Source of the DNA: Deltaproteobacteria bacterium Ga0077539
Lineage (GTDB): Bacteria > Myxococcota_A > Polyangia > Polyangiales > Ga0077539
Direction: 5' to 3'
Assembly (NCBI GenBank): GCA_001465015.1
Contig: LNEO01000246.1
Coordinates: 144,280-208,279 of the forward strand
Length of the DNA stretch: 64,000 bases
Shown: piece after piece, positions 7,771-16,670 of the stretch
Layout: each line of letters opens with the position of its first letter
Numbering within the stretch: the stretch's first letter is position 1
The notes under the pieces: model-generated
What the model was told of the DNA's origin: nothing
The model's database searches: none
Seen by the model: only the letters and a program-made list of their open reading frames with translations
Position numbers and translations under genes: made by a program

Positions 7771-10251
7771 ATGCCAGCTCGCACACTCTCGATCGGGCGC
7801 GCCCGCCCCCTCGACGCTACGCCCGATACCGCAACGACGCTCGAGCTCCCTCCGCACCACCTCGTCACGCACGGCGTCGTCGTCGGGATGACTGGGTCGG
7901 GCAAGACGGGCCTCGCGATGGTCCTCGTCGAAGAGGCGCTGCGCTCGAAGGTTCCGGTCTTGATGGTGGACATCAAGGGGGATCTGCCCAACCTGTTGCT
8001 CACGTTTCCAGGGCTCGACGGCCCGTCGTTTGCGCCGTGGATCGACCCCGAGTCCGTCGCTCGCGACGAGACGACGGTCGACGTCGCGGCCACCGCGATC
8101 GCGAACACGTGGCGCGACGGGCTCGCGAAATGGTCGCTCTCGGGCGACGACGTCCGCTCGCTGAGAGAGACGATCGCCCCGCGAATCCTCACGCCGGGCG
8201 CCACCTTCGGCGAGCCAGTCCACGTGCTCTCGGCGCTCGAGCAGCCTTCGGACCTGTGGTCCATCGACGAAGAGACCGCGCGCGAGGCGCTCAGCGCCGC
8301 GGTGTCGCTGCTCTTGCGCCTGCTCGATCGCGACGGAGACCCCACGCGCTCGCGCGAACACGTCGTGCTCTGCCAGCTCGCCGAGCGAAGGCTCCGAGAA
8401 GGACAGGGCGCCACGCTCGAAGCGCTGCTCGAAGACCTCGCGCGCCCGCCGTTCGCGCGGGTGGGCGCGATGGCCATCGACGAGTTTCTGCCGCCCAAAG
8501 AGCGGCAATCTCTCTCGCAAGACCTCAACACACTCTTGGCGTCGCCGTCGTTTGCGACATGGCGCAAGGGAACGTCCCTCGACGTCGGTCGCTGGCTCGC
8601 GCGCCCCAAGGACGGCCGCGTGCCGGCGGTGATCGTCTCGGTCGCGCACCTGGATGACGACGAGCGCTCGCTCGTGCTCGGGCTGTTGTTCGACGCGATC
8701 CTCGGGTGGGTGCGAGGGCTGTCGGGCACGAGCGAGCTGCGCGCGCTGGTGGTGTTCGACGAGGTGTACGGGTTCATTCCGCCGCACCCAGCGAACCCGC
8801 CGACGAAGAAGCCTCTCATGTCGCTCATGAAGCAAGCGCGCGCCTTTGGCGTCGGCGTGCTGCTCGCGACGCAGAACCCGATGGACCTCGACTACAAGGC
8901 CCTGTCCAACGCAGGCGTGTGGTTCGTCGGAAGGCTGCAAACCGACGCCGACCGCGAGCGCGTCGTCGAAGGCCTCGCCGGCACCGACGGAGGAACGGGC
9001 GGACTCACCGCCAGCGACCTCGCAAACTCGCTGAAATCGCTGCCAAAGCGAACATTCTTCGTGCGCAACGTTCATCGCACCCCGCAGTGCGGGCTCGTCG
9101 AGACGCGCTGGTGCTTGTCGTGGCTGAGAGGCCCGATGACGCGGCTCGAGATGAAGAAGCTCGCGGCCCCTCTGCTCGAAGCAGCAAACCCAGCAACGGC
9201 GCCGACAGCGCCCGCGGGTGCTCGACGCACGGCACCCGCGACCACAACTGCAACTGCACCGGCGCCCGCACCGGCGGCAGCGCCAGCGTCGAAGGACATT
9301 CCGCCGACGATCACGTCGATGCCTGCGGTGACCCCTGCCGCCGCGGCTGTCGCGGCGCCGAGCACCGTCACAGAGGCGCTACCCGAGGGAATGGTGGCGA
9401 GCGTTCCGCTCGCGCCCGAAGGGTGGAAGACATGGCACGGATACGCGGACTCTGCGCCCGTTTCGCGGTGGAAGTACGTTCCGTACGTGGCGGTGAAGGC
9501 CGTCGGACACTTGCGCGACGCCAAGGTCGGGCTCGATCAACGCGTGACAGAGATCATCGCGGCGCCGCTGCTCGAAGACGGCCGGGCAGACATCACCCGC
9601 GCCGTGATCGTGGATCCCAAATTCATCGCCAACGCGGCCGCGCCGGGCGCGCGATACCTCGCGCTTCCGAGCGCGCTCTCCAAGGCTCCCACGCGAAAGA
9701 ACGCCGAGCGCGCGATGAAAGATCACGCCGCTCGCACCTTCACGATCGAGCGCCTCGTGCACGAAGAGCTCTCGCTCGTGCAGACCGAAGGCGAGTCGCG
9801 AGAGGCGTTCGCGCAGCGCTGTCGCGAAGGCGCGCTGCGACAAGCGGCCGCCGAGCGCGCGAGCGTCGAAGCGAAGCACGCACCCAAGATCCAACGACTC
9901 GCCGAAAAGGCGCAGACCGCGCGCTCGGTGTACACAGCGGCAGAGACCGCAGTGCGCGCGTCCCCTGGAGGCGCAGAGCTTCTGGCCACAGGGTTCTTCA
10001 TGGGAAAGGGCGCCGCCAAGCGCGCTGCTTCCAAGCGCGACAAGGCGTCAGAGAAGCTCTTGAAGGCCAAGACCGCCGTCGAAGAGGCAGACAGCGCGTG
10101 GCGCGAAGCGGTCAACGTCCGTGATCACGCGATCGCCGAGCTCTCGCGAGGCGCCGAACGCGCAGGCGAAGGCATCGCGAGCAAAGTGGTGACCCCGAAG
10201 AAGGGCGACGTCGAAGTGATCGAGATCGGCGTCGCCTGGGCCCGCGGATAG
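7771..10251 (+). CDS. HerA/DUF87-like ATPase
   Basis: This is an 826-aa P-loop ATPase. Walker A is VGMTGSGKTGLAM (residues 38-50) and Walker B is LRALVVFDEVYGF (about 325-337), with ATQNPMDLDYKALSNAG in the position of sensor and arginine-finger elements of the HerA/FtsK-like class. The N-terminal IGRA...THGVVVGMTGSGKTG layout matches HerA-type DUF87 proteins. Residues about 470-545 are an Ala/Pro/Thr linker. The last 290 residues contain a long coiled coil (about 690-800). No NurA nuclease is adjacent, so a DNA-end-resection role is not supported. Location beside an SPFH gene suggests a membrane-linked task instead. Confidence 0.85.
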   Translation: MPARTLSIGRARPLDATPDTATTLELPPHHLVTHGVVVGMTGSGKTGLAMVLVEEALRSKVPVLMVDIKGDLPNLLLTFPGLDGPSFAPWIDPESVARDETTVDVAATAIANTWRDGLAKWSLSGDDVRSLRETIAPRILTPGATFGEPVHVLSALEQPSDLWSIDEETAREALSAAVSLLLRLLDRDGDPTRSREHVVLCQLAERRLREGQGATLEALLEDLARPPFARVGAMAIDEFLPPKERQSLSQDLNTLLASPSFATWRKGTSLDVGRWLARPKDGRVPAVIVSVAHLDDDERSLVLGLLFDAILGWVRGLSGTSELRALVVFDEVYGFIPPHPANPPTKKPLMSLMKQARAFGVGVLLATQNPMDLDYKALSNAGVWFVGRLQTDADRERVVEGLAGTDGGTGGLTASDLANSLKSLPKRTFFVRNVHRTPQCGLVETRWCLSWLRGPMTRLEMKKLAAPLLEAANPATAPTAPAGARRTAPATTTATAPAPAPAAAPASKDIPPTITSMPAVTPAAAAVAAPSTVTEALPEGMVASVPLAPEGWKTWHGYADSAPVSRWKYVPYVAVKAVGHLRDAKVGLDQRVTEIIAAPLLEDGRADITRAVIVDPKFIANAAAPGARYLALPSALSKAPTRKNAERAMKDHAARTFTIERLVHEELSLVQTEGESREAFAQRCREGALRQAAAERASVEAKHAPKIQRLAEKAQTARSVYTAAETAVRASPGGAELLATGFFMGKGAAKRAASKRDKASEKLLKAKTAVEEADSAWREAVNVRDHAIAELSRGAERAGEGIASKVVTPKKGDVEVIEIGVAWARG

Positions 10252-10277
10252 CGCGCCGCGACGGGGCCCCGCCAACG

Positions 10278-11552
10278 CTATCGCTTCGTCGCCTTGGCGT
10301 CGCGCGCGTCACCGTCGGCGATGGTCCCCGCGCCGCCCTGCTTGAGCTTCTTCTTCGAGTACCAGGGGCGACTCGTGAGCGCGAACACGGGATACAGGAT
10401 CATCCACAGCAACGCAGCGAGCACCGAGATCGCGAGTCGTCCGCCGCCGGTGTGGGGCTGGCTGCCGAACTGGTGATACTCGGCGTCGAGCGTCGAAACG
10501 AGGAAGGGAACCGTTCGAACCGAGCCGCCCTGCGCTTGTTGAAAGAGCGAGTAGCTCACTTCGTCGGTGACCGGACGACCGTTGGCCGTCGCGCGGATCT
10601 CGTAGTGGTGGCGCCAGTAGCCTGGGCTGTTCTTGGGCTTGACCCACTCTCGCCACGTCCGCGTCGCCTCGATCGTCGCCGGCACGACGTCGCCTGTCAG
10701 CGCCAGCACCGTGTACGAGTGAAACACCACCGAGACCGCGAACACGATCCACACGAGCGACGCGATGGCGAGGTTGCGAAACACACCCGCGCGCTTTCGC
10801 GGCGTCTCACCGGGCTTCTCGCGAGAGATCACCATCGGGGCGAAGCTCGCCGCCGACAGCACCGGCATCGTGGCCGCCGCGCGATAGGCGTTTGCGCTCT
10901 GCTGATGGGCGCCCGAGAGCGCGCCGTACACGTGCACTTCGTCGCCATGTTTGACCTCGAGCACCTGGGTGCGGTGCGCGTGGTCGTGGCGCACGCTCTG
11001 GTCGATCTCGCCGTGAACCTTGACGCCCTGGGGAGGATCGACGCGAACCGCCACGCCGGTCGCCGTGCGAATCACAAACGAGCGCTGCTGCTGCTGACGC
11101 GCGCTCTCCTCCCACGCGTGGTTCCACGCGCCCTTGTACTGCCACTCGCGGCCAGCTTGCGCGATCTCCAATCGCACCGCGGGCCCGCGGTCTTCGGTCT
11201 CGACGCGGCCGAAGACCACCGCCGCGCCGTCCTGCAGCGGAGCGTTGGGGTTGAAGCCCTCTTCGAGCTTCGCCCTCCGTCGGTGCATCCAGTAGAGCAA
11301 GACGCTCAGCGTGAGCAGTCCACCGAAGACGACGAAGTTGCTCCCGACGTACACGCCCGCGCTGCTCTCTGGCGAGGACTGCGAGCGGTCGTAGTAGGTG
11401 TCCTCGTTGTCTTCGGTGACGACGCGGCCGCCGAAGTCGCTTCCGACCACCGGGATCCACGGGTCGTTATCGTGGTTGTTGCAGCCGTTGAGCACGAGCG
11501 CCGCGACGAGCGCGAGCGCAACCGACGTCCCCATCGAACGAACTCGATTCAT
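10278..11552 (-). CDS. membrane-spanning lipoprotein, DUF3592-like C-terminus
   Basis: This is a 424-aa protein starting with a lipoprotein signal (VALALVAALVLNGC, Cys24) and an Asp/Asn-rich stretch. It has at least three membrane segments: VVFGGLLTLSVLLYW (about 75-90), IASLVWIVFAVSVVF (about 290-305) and ISVLAALLWMILYPVFAL near the C-terminus. The middle (about 110-260) is soluble and contains HDHAHRTQVLEVKHGDEVHVYG. The loop before the last segment resembles DUF3592 domains. It is the last gene of a run with the acyltransferase and SDR genes, 62 bases after the acyltransferase stop. The function is unknown. Confidence 0.75.
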   Translation of the reverse strand: MNRVRSMGTSVALALVAALVLNGCNNHDNDPWIPVVGSDFGGRVVTEDNEDTYYDRSQSSPESSAGVYVGSNFVVFGGLLTLSVLLYWMHRRRAKLEEGFNPNAPLQDGAAVVFGRVETEDRGPAVRLEIAQAGREWQYKGAWNHAWEESARQQQQRSFVIRTATGVAVRVDPPQGVKVHGEIDQSVRHDHAHRTQVLEVKHGDEVHVYGALSGAHQQSANAYRAAATMPVLSAASFAPMVISREKPGETPRKRAGVFRNLAIASLVWIVFAVSVVFHSYTVLALTGDVVPATIEATRTWREWVKPKNSPGYWRHHYEIRATANGRPVTDEVSYSLFQQAQGGSVRTVPFLVSTLDAEYHQFGSQPHTGGGRLAISVLAALLWMILYPVFALTSRPWYSKKKLKQGGAGTIADGDARDAKATKR

Positions 11553-11614
11553 GCTGGGCGCGAGTGTACCAGCTCGGCTCGCGAGCGCTCGTAACCCGCG
11601 AGGCTTCTGGCGCG

Positions 11615-13132
11615 TCAGCGAAAGAGCGAGCGGCGCTGGCGTACGCGCGCGTCGAGCTCGTCTTGGATCGCCGCGCGAACCTTCTCGTTGAGTCTGCCGA
11701 CGAGCAGCTCGTCGTCCGCGGATTTTTCGTCGTATCCGTCCACGCTGATCGGCGGAAGAAACGAGATCGACCACTTCGCCGGGAGCGGCACGAGTCCGAG
11801 CGCGCCGAACCACGGAAACGTCGGCGTGACGGGAACGATGGGGAGGTTGAGCAGCTTGGCGAGGGGCCCGGTCGGCAGCATCGGGTGCGTCTCTTCGCTG
11901 CCCACGATCGCGACGGGAACGATGGGCGTCCGCGTCCGAAGCGCGAGCTTGATGTGTCCGCCGCGGCCGAAGCGCTGGAGCTGATAGCGCTCGCGGTAGC
12001 TCTTGGACACGCCCTTGACGCCCTCGGGAAAGACCCCGACCACCGTCGAGGTCCGCAGCAGCCGCTCGGCGTTCTCCTGGCATGCGCGCACGGCGCCCAG
12101 TCGATTGAGGGCGACGCCCATGAACGGAAAATGGAACACGAAATCATCAGCCAGCCAGCGCAGCGGCCGACGCGCCGGGTGTTCGCGCCGAAGCGCGGCG
12201 GCCAGCATGAGCCCGTCGTACGGCACGGCGCCGGCGTGATTGGCGCAGAGGATCACGCGACCTGCGTCCGGGACGTTTTCGATTCCGTGTGTCTCTACGC
12301 GCCACCACTTGGTGTACAGCGCGTCGATCAAGGGCCTCGCGGTGGCCGAGAACTGCTCGTCGAGGCCGAACTCGTCGACGTCCTCTGCGCGATCGCGCAG
12401 GGCCACCCTGCCCCATTGCTTCGCATAGAACTCGCCCGTGGCGATGTCCGACGTGCTGTCCTGCGTCTCTTCGTCGGTCGCCGCTCGCTGCGCCTCGCGC
12501 ACCGTGCCGCCGCCTTGCGCGCTTCGCGCAGGAAGCTCATCGGGCACGAGCGCGACTTCGTCGTGCGGGTCCGGCGTCCGCTCGCGGCCCGCGCGCGCGA
12601 GCAGCACGTCGAGCTGCGATTCGAGGGCGCGGATCTTGTCCTCGATGCTCCCCTCGGGCTCGGGGGCGCTGGCTTCTGCGGGGGCGTCCGCGTTCGCGAG
12701 GGCCTCGCTCGTGGCCGGCGAGACGGACGCCTCGGCGCCGACGTCGTCGATGGCGCTGTCTTCGTCAGCGTTGCTCGATTTGATGGGCGCTGCTTGTGGC
12801 GCTTCTGGCGGCTCGCTCGCTGCGATCGGAGCGTTCGCCGCGGTCGGGTCGCTCGCGGCGTCCGACGTGAGCTCGAGCGGCGCGACGGCGTCGCTCGACG
12901 CGTCCATGTCGATCAGCGCCTCTGCGGGCACCTTCGCGGCCTTCGGCGCGCGCGTGATCTCTTGCTTCTCTCCGGCGCTGGCCTTCGCGCTGGGGCGCTT
13001 GGAGGGCCTGGCCGAGGGGCGCTTGGAGCTCTTGGCGCCCGGTCGCTTCGAGGGGCGCGGGGCTTCGCTCTCTTTCGACTCGTCGTCACCTTCGCGCGTG
13101 AACGGGTCGCTTCCGAGTACCTTCTTCGTCAT
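11615..13132 (-). CDS. PlsC-like lysophospholipid acyltransferase with disordered N-terminal tail
   Basis: This is a 505-aa protein. The C-terminal half (about 255-500) is an acyltransferase of the PlsC/LPLAT superfamily. The catalytic motif is CANHAGAVPYDGLM (HX4D-type), the second substrate motif is GVFPEGVKGVSK, and PIVPVAIVGSEETHPML follows. It probably acylates a lysophospholipid or a related lipid at the membrane. Residues 1-60 carry four SKRP/ARPSKRP-type basic repeats, then an Ala/Glu/Ser-rich acidic stretch to about residue 170, all likely disordered. This extension is unusual for the family. The gene is 49 bases downstream of the SDR gene in the same run. Confidence 0.88.
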   Translation of the reverse strand: MTKKVLGSDPFTREGDDESKESEAPRPSKRPGAKSSKRPSARPSKRPSAKASAGEKQEITRAPKAAKVPAEALIDMDASSDAVAPLELTSDAASDPTAANAPIAASEPPEAPQAAPIKSSNADEDSAIDDVGAEASVSPATSEALANADAPAEASAPEPEGSIEDKIRALESQLDVLLARAGRERTPDPHDEVALVPDELPARSAQGGGTVREAQRAATDEETQDSTSDIATGEFYAKQWGRVALRDRAEDVDEFGLDEQFSATARPLIDALYTKWWRVETHGIENVPDAGRVILCANHAGAVPYDGLMLAAALRREHPARRPLRWLADDFVFHFPFMGVALNRLGAVRACQENAERLLRTSTVVGVFPEGVKGVSKSYRERYQLQRFGRGGHIKLALRTRTPIVPVAIVGSEETHPMLPTGPLAKLLNLPIVPVTPTFPWFGALGLVPLPAKWSISFLPPISVDGYDEKSADDELLVGRLNEKVRAAIQDELDARVRQRRSLFR

Positions 13133-13181
13133 GGTCTGAGCGTTCCTTGAAGAGAGCCGCGGGGGGCTATCGGTCGAGCCG

Positions 13182-14210
13182 TCACGCGCGCAGCAAGCGC
13201 GCGTCTCTTAGCCGCTGAGCGCCTGCGTAGTCGAGCACGGCTTCGCGCGTGGTAAACGCCGGGCGAAACTCGAGCTGCTTGCGCGCCCGCTCTCCGTCTG
13301 CGACGCAGATCCACCGCAGGTAGTCGACCCAGCTCGAGGGCGCCTCGAGCAGCTGTGCGGCCCAGAGCAAGCTCGCCGCGGGTTTGGCGACCGGCGCAGG
13401 AACGGGCCAGTTGCTGCGGCCCGCCAGCTCGATCACCTTGTGCAAAGGAAGCACGCCATCGCCGACGATGTTGAACACGCCCGGGACGTCGCTCATCGTC
13501 GCGAGCTTGAGCGCCGCGAGCGCGTCGACCTCGTGAAGAAACTGCATGAGCGGGTCGTAGCCCATCAGCGTCGGCACGAGCCTTCGTCCGAGGTAGCGCG
13601 ACAGGTAGTTGCGCACCGTCGGGCCCAGGATCGGCGCCATGCGCAGAACGGTCACCACCGTCTGCGGCATCTGCCTGGCGAACCGCTGCACGACCGCCTC
13701 GGCCTCGATCTTGTCGACGAGAAAGCGACTCTCGCGGTTGCCCTCGAGCTTGTGGCTCTCGGTGAGAAAGTTCGGGTTGCTGGGCCGCGCTCCGTAGAGA
13801 ATCGTCTGCGACCACAGGATGAACTTGCGCACCGGGCGCTCGCGACAGGCGTTGAGCACGTGCATCGTCCCCACGGACTCGAGCTCGTGCGCCCACGCGC
13901 TCGCGTAGGTGGGCGACGCGAGAAACGCGAGGTGGAGAAACGTGTCGACGCCCTCGGCCGCGAGGATCTCGGCCATTCGCGCGTCCACGGTGGGCTGCGT
14001 GAGGTCGACTTTGTAGAACCGCGTCTTGCGGCCAGCGGTCGTGGGCTGCTCGACGTCGAGCGCGACGATGCGCCCGATGCGATCGTCGTCCTCGAGCAAA
14101 CCAATGAGGTTTCGCCCGAGAAATCCAACTGCTCCAGTGAGCGCCACCGTTCGTCGTGCTCGCGGCGTCCGCGCCACGGCGCGCCCTCGGGCGCCGGTCG
14201 AGTCCGTCAT
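13182..14210 (-). CDS. NAD-dependent epimerase/SDR-family protein, atypical active site
   Basis: This is a 342-aa extended SDR protein. The NAD(P)-binding glycine motif is ALTGAVGFLGRN (about 23-34) and the Asp of VALDVEQP follows strand 2. In the active-site region, the YxxxK position reads FLVDK in SRFLVDKIEAEAVV, so the usual catalytic Tyr appears to be Phe. SQTILYG holds a Tyr that may not be in the catalytic place. It could be a binding or regulatory paralogue. Its operon partner is the acyltransferase, which suggests lipid or surface-glycan metabolism. The N-terminal 20 residues are basic and low complexity. Confidence 0.8.
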   Translation of the reverse strand: MTDSTGARGRAVARTPRARRTVALTGAVGFLGRNLIGLLEDDDRIGRIVALDVEQPTTAGRKTRFYKVDLTQPTVDARMAEILAAEGVDTFLHLAFLASPTYASAWAHELESVGTMHVLNACRERPVRKFILWSQTILYGARPSNPNFLTESHKLEGNRESRFLVDKIEAEAVVQRFARQMPQTVVTVLRMAPILGPTVRNYLSRYLGRRLVPTLMGYDPLMQFLHEVDALAALKLATMSDVPGVFNIVGDGVLPLHKVIELAGRSNWPVPAPVAKPAASLLWAAQLLEAPSSWVDYLRWICVADGERARKQLEFRPAFTTREAVLDYAGAQRLRDARLLRA

Positions 14211-14292
14211 GGCCGCGGATGGTGTGTGCTAACCGGGCGCCCTGGCAAGTGCGGACCGCCGTGCCCCCGAACACGGCGGCGCTACGAATCGC

Positions 14293-15888
14293 TCAGCGCT
14301 CGATCTTTTCGGGCACGAACTCGATCTCAGAAAAATCCGCCGGCCGCGCCTCGCCCGCGCGCCACGCGGACTCGACCCCGACGACCTCGTACCACTCGCC
14401 GCCTTCGACCTCGATCCACACGCGGTTCTCCCGCGAGTAGAGCTTGCAGGGCGGCGTGTCGAAGCTCGCGAGCTCGCGCAGGGTCTCGTCGTACAGGCCC
14501 CACACGCGAACGCGCGGGGTCTGCGTGCACGCGAGCACGATCACGCGACCCGAGAAGAGCGAGGCGACGGCGTCGGCGCCGATGTCAGCGCGAGACATCA
14601 CGCCCGGACGACGCCCTTCGACGCCGCACAAAGCGGTCGAGCGAGCGTTGACCGCGAGCGCGAGTCCGCCAGCGGCGAACGCGAGCCCCTTCACTTCGTC
14701 CTCGAAGGTGGCGATCTGGATGACCTTTCCGTGCCGCAAATCGACCATCCACACGCGGCTGTCGCGCGCGGTGGTCGCGAGGCACGTCGAGCGATCCCAA
14801 CGCAGGGTCATGACCGAGCCTGGGTCTTTGACGCGAAGCTCGCTCTCGACGAAGCGCCCGCCATCGTAGACCGCGAAGCGCTTCTGGCCTTTTCCGCGCT
14901 TCCACCCGAGGACGGTGTCTTCGTCCTCGACGTGCCACTCGTTGCTGTACTCGAAGAGCCTCGCTGCGTCGCGCGGCACCTCGGTGTCGTCCGCGCCGAG
15001 CTCGCGCGGGCGCGCTCCCGCGAACTGAAACCCGACGACCCCTTCGCTGGGATCGACCGCGAAAGCGCCCTGCTTTCGCACGGGCCCCTTCGCGCGCTCG
15101 CCCACGTTGGGGACAGCCTCGAAGGACTCGGGGCTGACGTCGAGGCCCATCAAGAACCGATCGAGCGTCGCGATCTCGCGCGTCTCGAAGGTGCGGACGA
15201 AGATCCGTCCGCCCTGCGCATAGAGCGCCTCGGCGTTGCACTTGACCCGCCCGAGCTTGCGAAACTGGTTGTTGTGCCAGCCGAGCAGCACGACGTGGTG
15301 ACCGTCGCTGTCGTGCGTGAGGGTGGCCACGAGGCGGCCGTTGCGCGTCGACGCGAGGAGATACGCGCCGATTTGCACTTTGCGCTCGACCTCGATCTTG
15401 CCTGCGTCGTTGCGCTTCAAGATCTTGAGGTGGGTCCCTTCGGCGACGATCACGCGCGACTCTGGGCCGTACGCGACGCCGTACAAGCTATCGCCGAGCA
15501 GGGCGAGCTTGGTGGCAGACTTTGCAGCGAAGTCGACCTCCCACAGCGAGTCCTGGCTGAACGCGAGCAACACCGCGCCGTGGTCTTCACGGACGGTGAC
15601 GATGGGTTCTTCGTGGGGCAGGTCGAATTCTTCTACTTCGACGATTCCTTCATCGGTGGTGAAGAGAAAGCGCGGTGACTGCTTCTTCGGGCGAACAACG
15701 GCGTACGCACGACCGTCGAGCGTGGCACCGATGACCGAAGCACGGTCGAAGCGGGCTTTCTGGTTCTGGGTTGGCCGCGGCTGTTCGGAGCCGGGATCCC
15801 GGGCGGGGGTGAGGATCAGATCGGAGCCAGCCGCTTCGCGGCGTTCGCTGTTGCGGCGGCTCGTCGAGGTCGACGTCGTCATCGTCAT
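14293..15888 (-). CDS. probable beta-propeller protein, function unknown
   Basis: This is a 531-aa protein with repeated four-strand-like blocks, for example the segments around TTDEGIVEVEEFDLP, GDSLYGVAYGPESRVIVAEG, DRSTCLATTARDSRVWMVDL and GKVIQIATFEDEVKGLAFA. The pattern fits a WD40/YVTN-like beta-propeller. There is no signal peptide; the start MTMTTSTSTSRRNSERRE is low complexity. ATG 15888 (a GAG-rich stretch lies upstream) is preferred over frames extending to 15981. It may be co-transcribed with the SDR gene 82 bases downstream. The function cannot be assigned. Confidence 0.7.
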   Translation of the reverse strand: MTMTTSTSTSRRNSERREAAGSDLILTPARDPGSEQPRPTQNQKARFDRASVIGATLDGRAYAVVRPKKQSPRFLFTTDEGIVEVEEFDLPHEEPIVTVREDHGAVLLAFSQDSLWEVDFAAKSATKLALLGDSLYGVAYGPESRVIVAEGTHLKILKRNDAGKIEVERKVQIGAYLLASTRNGRLVATLTHDSDGHHVVLLGWHNNQFRKLGRVKCNAEALYAQGGRIFVRTFETREIATLDRFLMGLDVSPESFEAVPNVGERAKGPVRKQGAFAVDPSEGVVGFQFAGARPRELGADDTEVPRDAARLFEYSNEWHVEDEDTVLGWKRGKGQKRFAVYDGGRFVESELRVKDPGSVMTLRWDRSTCLATTARDSRVWMVDLRHGKVIQIATFEDEVKGLAFAAGGLALAVNARSTALCGVEGRRPGVMSRADIGADAVASLFSGRVIVLACTQTPRVRVWGLYDETLRELASFDTPPCKLYSRENRVWIEVEGGEWYEVVGVESAWRAGEARPADFSEIEFVPEKIER

Positions 15889-15987
15889 CGTCGCTCGGCT
15901 CCCTGAAGATGAATCAATGGGCCACGCCGGCCCCGTGCAGAGTGAAATGGGAGCCCCGAAGGGGTGGGGACCGTAGCGCAACCCGGA

Positions 15988-16164
15988 TCGGAATTACACG
16001 GAACTCCGACCACAATCCACGCGCTACAAAGGTATGCCTATGTAGGATATTCGCTGAAACCTCCGAGTTTCAAGGGATTCCGTGGAGAATCTTCGAGGGG
16101 GGTGTGGGGTCCAAGGGACTCCGATGGTGGCAGTCTGCTTCCGTTGTGCAGTTCGACTGCCCCC
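15988..16164. other. cluster of five stem-loops, possible structured RNA or operator set
   Basis: Five inverted repeats occur within 177 bases. They are TCGGA/TCCGA (15988-16009); CTACA-a-AGG/CCT-a-TGTAG (16024-16045); GAAAC/GTTTC (16056-16071); GATTC/GAATC (16076-16091); and GGTGGCAGTC paired with GACTGCC-CCCACC across a bulge (about 16126-16167). The third and fourth have equal 5-bp stems and 6-base loops only four bases apart. No RNA family is recognised. They may be leader structure of the minus-strand gene, a small RNA or protein-binding dyads. Confidence 0.3.
16044..16073 (-). promoter_or_regulatory. candidate promoter for the beta-propeller gene
   Basis: On the minus strand TTGAAA (16073-16068, 5 of 6 to the -35 consensus) and TATCCT (16049-16044, 4 of 6 to the -10) are 18 bases apart. 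Transcription would start near 16037 and give a leader of about 150 bases containing two of the stem-loops. It overlaps the GAAAC/GTTTC dyad. Confidence 0.35.
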
Positions 16165-16213
16165 ACCCACGGGAAATCGCGAAGCGGGGACTCTGGGCCC
16201 CCGACGGGCTCGA

Positions 16214-16567
16214 TCAACCGATGTGGGGCAGCGCCCAGCGCAACAGCGAGTTGCAAACGGCGACGAGCAGCGCGGCGATCGAGGCGACCAAGCAGCCGTC
16301 GATCTCGACCCCCCGGACGAGCTTGCGAGCCATCATGAACACCGCCCCGTTCAAGAAGAACGCGACGACCCCCAGCGTGAGCACCGCCGCCGGGACGCTG
16401 ATGAACCCGAGCACGCCCCACACGACCGAGTTGAACAGCGCGACGACCACCGAAAAGAGCACGGCGTCGGTGAACTTCTTGACGCGGATACCGGGCAGGA
16501 TCGCGGCGACGAGCAGGACGCTCAGGCCGCCGAGCAAGAAGTGAAACACCGTTTGGACAATGCTCAT
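16214..16567 (-). CDS. phage holin-family IV / YvlD-like small membrane protein
   Basis: This is a 117-aa inner-membrane protein with four hydrophobic segments: IVQTVFHFLLGGLSVLLVAAILPGI, AVLFSVVVALFNSVVW, LTLGVVAFFLNGAVFMMA and CLVASIAALLVAVCNSLL. The ILPGIRVKKFTDAVLFSVVVALFN pattern and the size fit the mycobacterial 4-TMS phage holin superfamily IV (YvlD/DUF360). Despite the name, the family is chromosomal and its role is unclear. There are no phage genes nearby. It is followed on the same strand by the structured intergenic region. Confidence 0.85.
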   Translation of the reverse strand: MSIVQTVFHFLLGGLSVLLVAAILPGIRVKKFTDAVLFSVVVALFNSVVWGVLGFISVPAAVLTLGVVAFFLNGAVFMMARKLVRGVEIDGCLVASIAALLVAVCNSLLRWALPHIG

Positions 16568-16670
16568 CGCACGCTCCTTGTTCGCGCCGCAGAGACACTC
16601 GAGCGCGCGAACGGGGACTGAGCGTGCTTCGCGTCGGGCCCGTTGTCGAGCGATCCCCCAACAATCGTGC

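Larger units (their letters stand above)
15889..16213. other. intergenic region with stem-loop cluster
   Basis: About 325 bases with no convincing gene. The segment 15985-16100 is clearly AT-richer than the flanking genes. It holds several short dyads and a promoter candidate, listed separately. ORFs crossing it have no recognisable domain. Confidence 0.6.

Noticed and set aside
16214..16567. Phage holin as a sign of a prophage
   Set aside because: The name comes from a family that is chromosomal; there are no other phage genes around.
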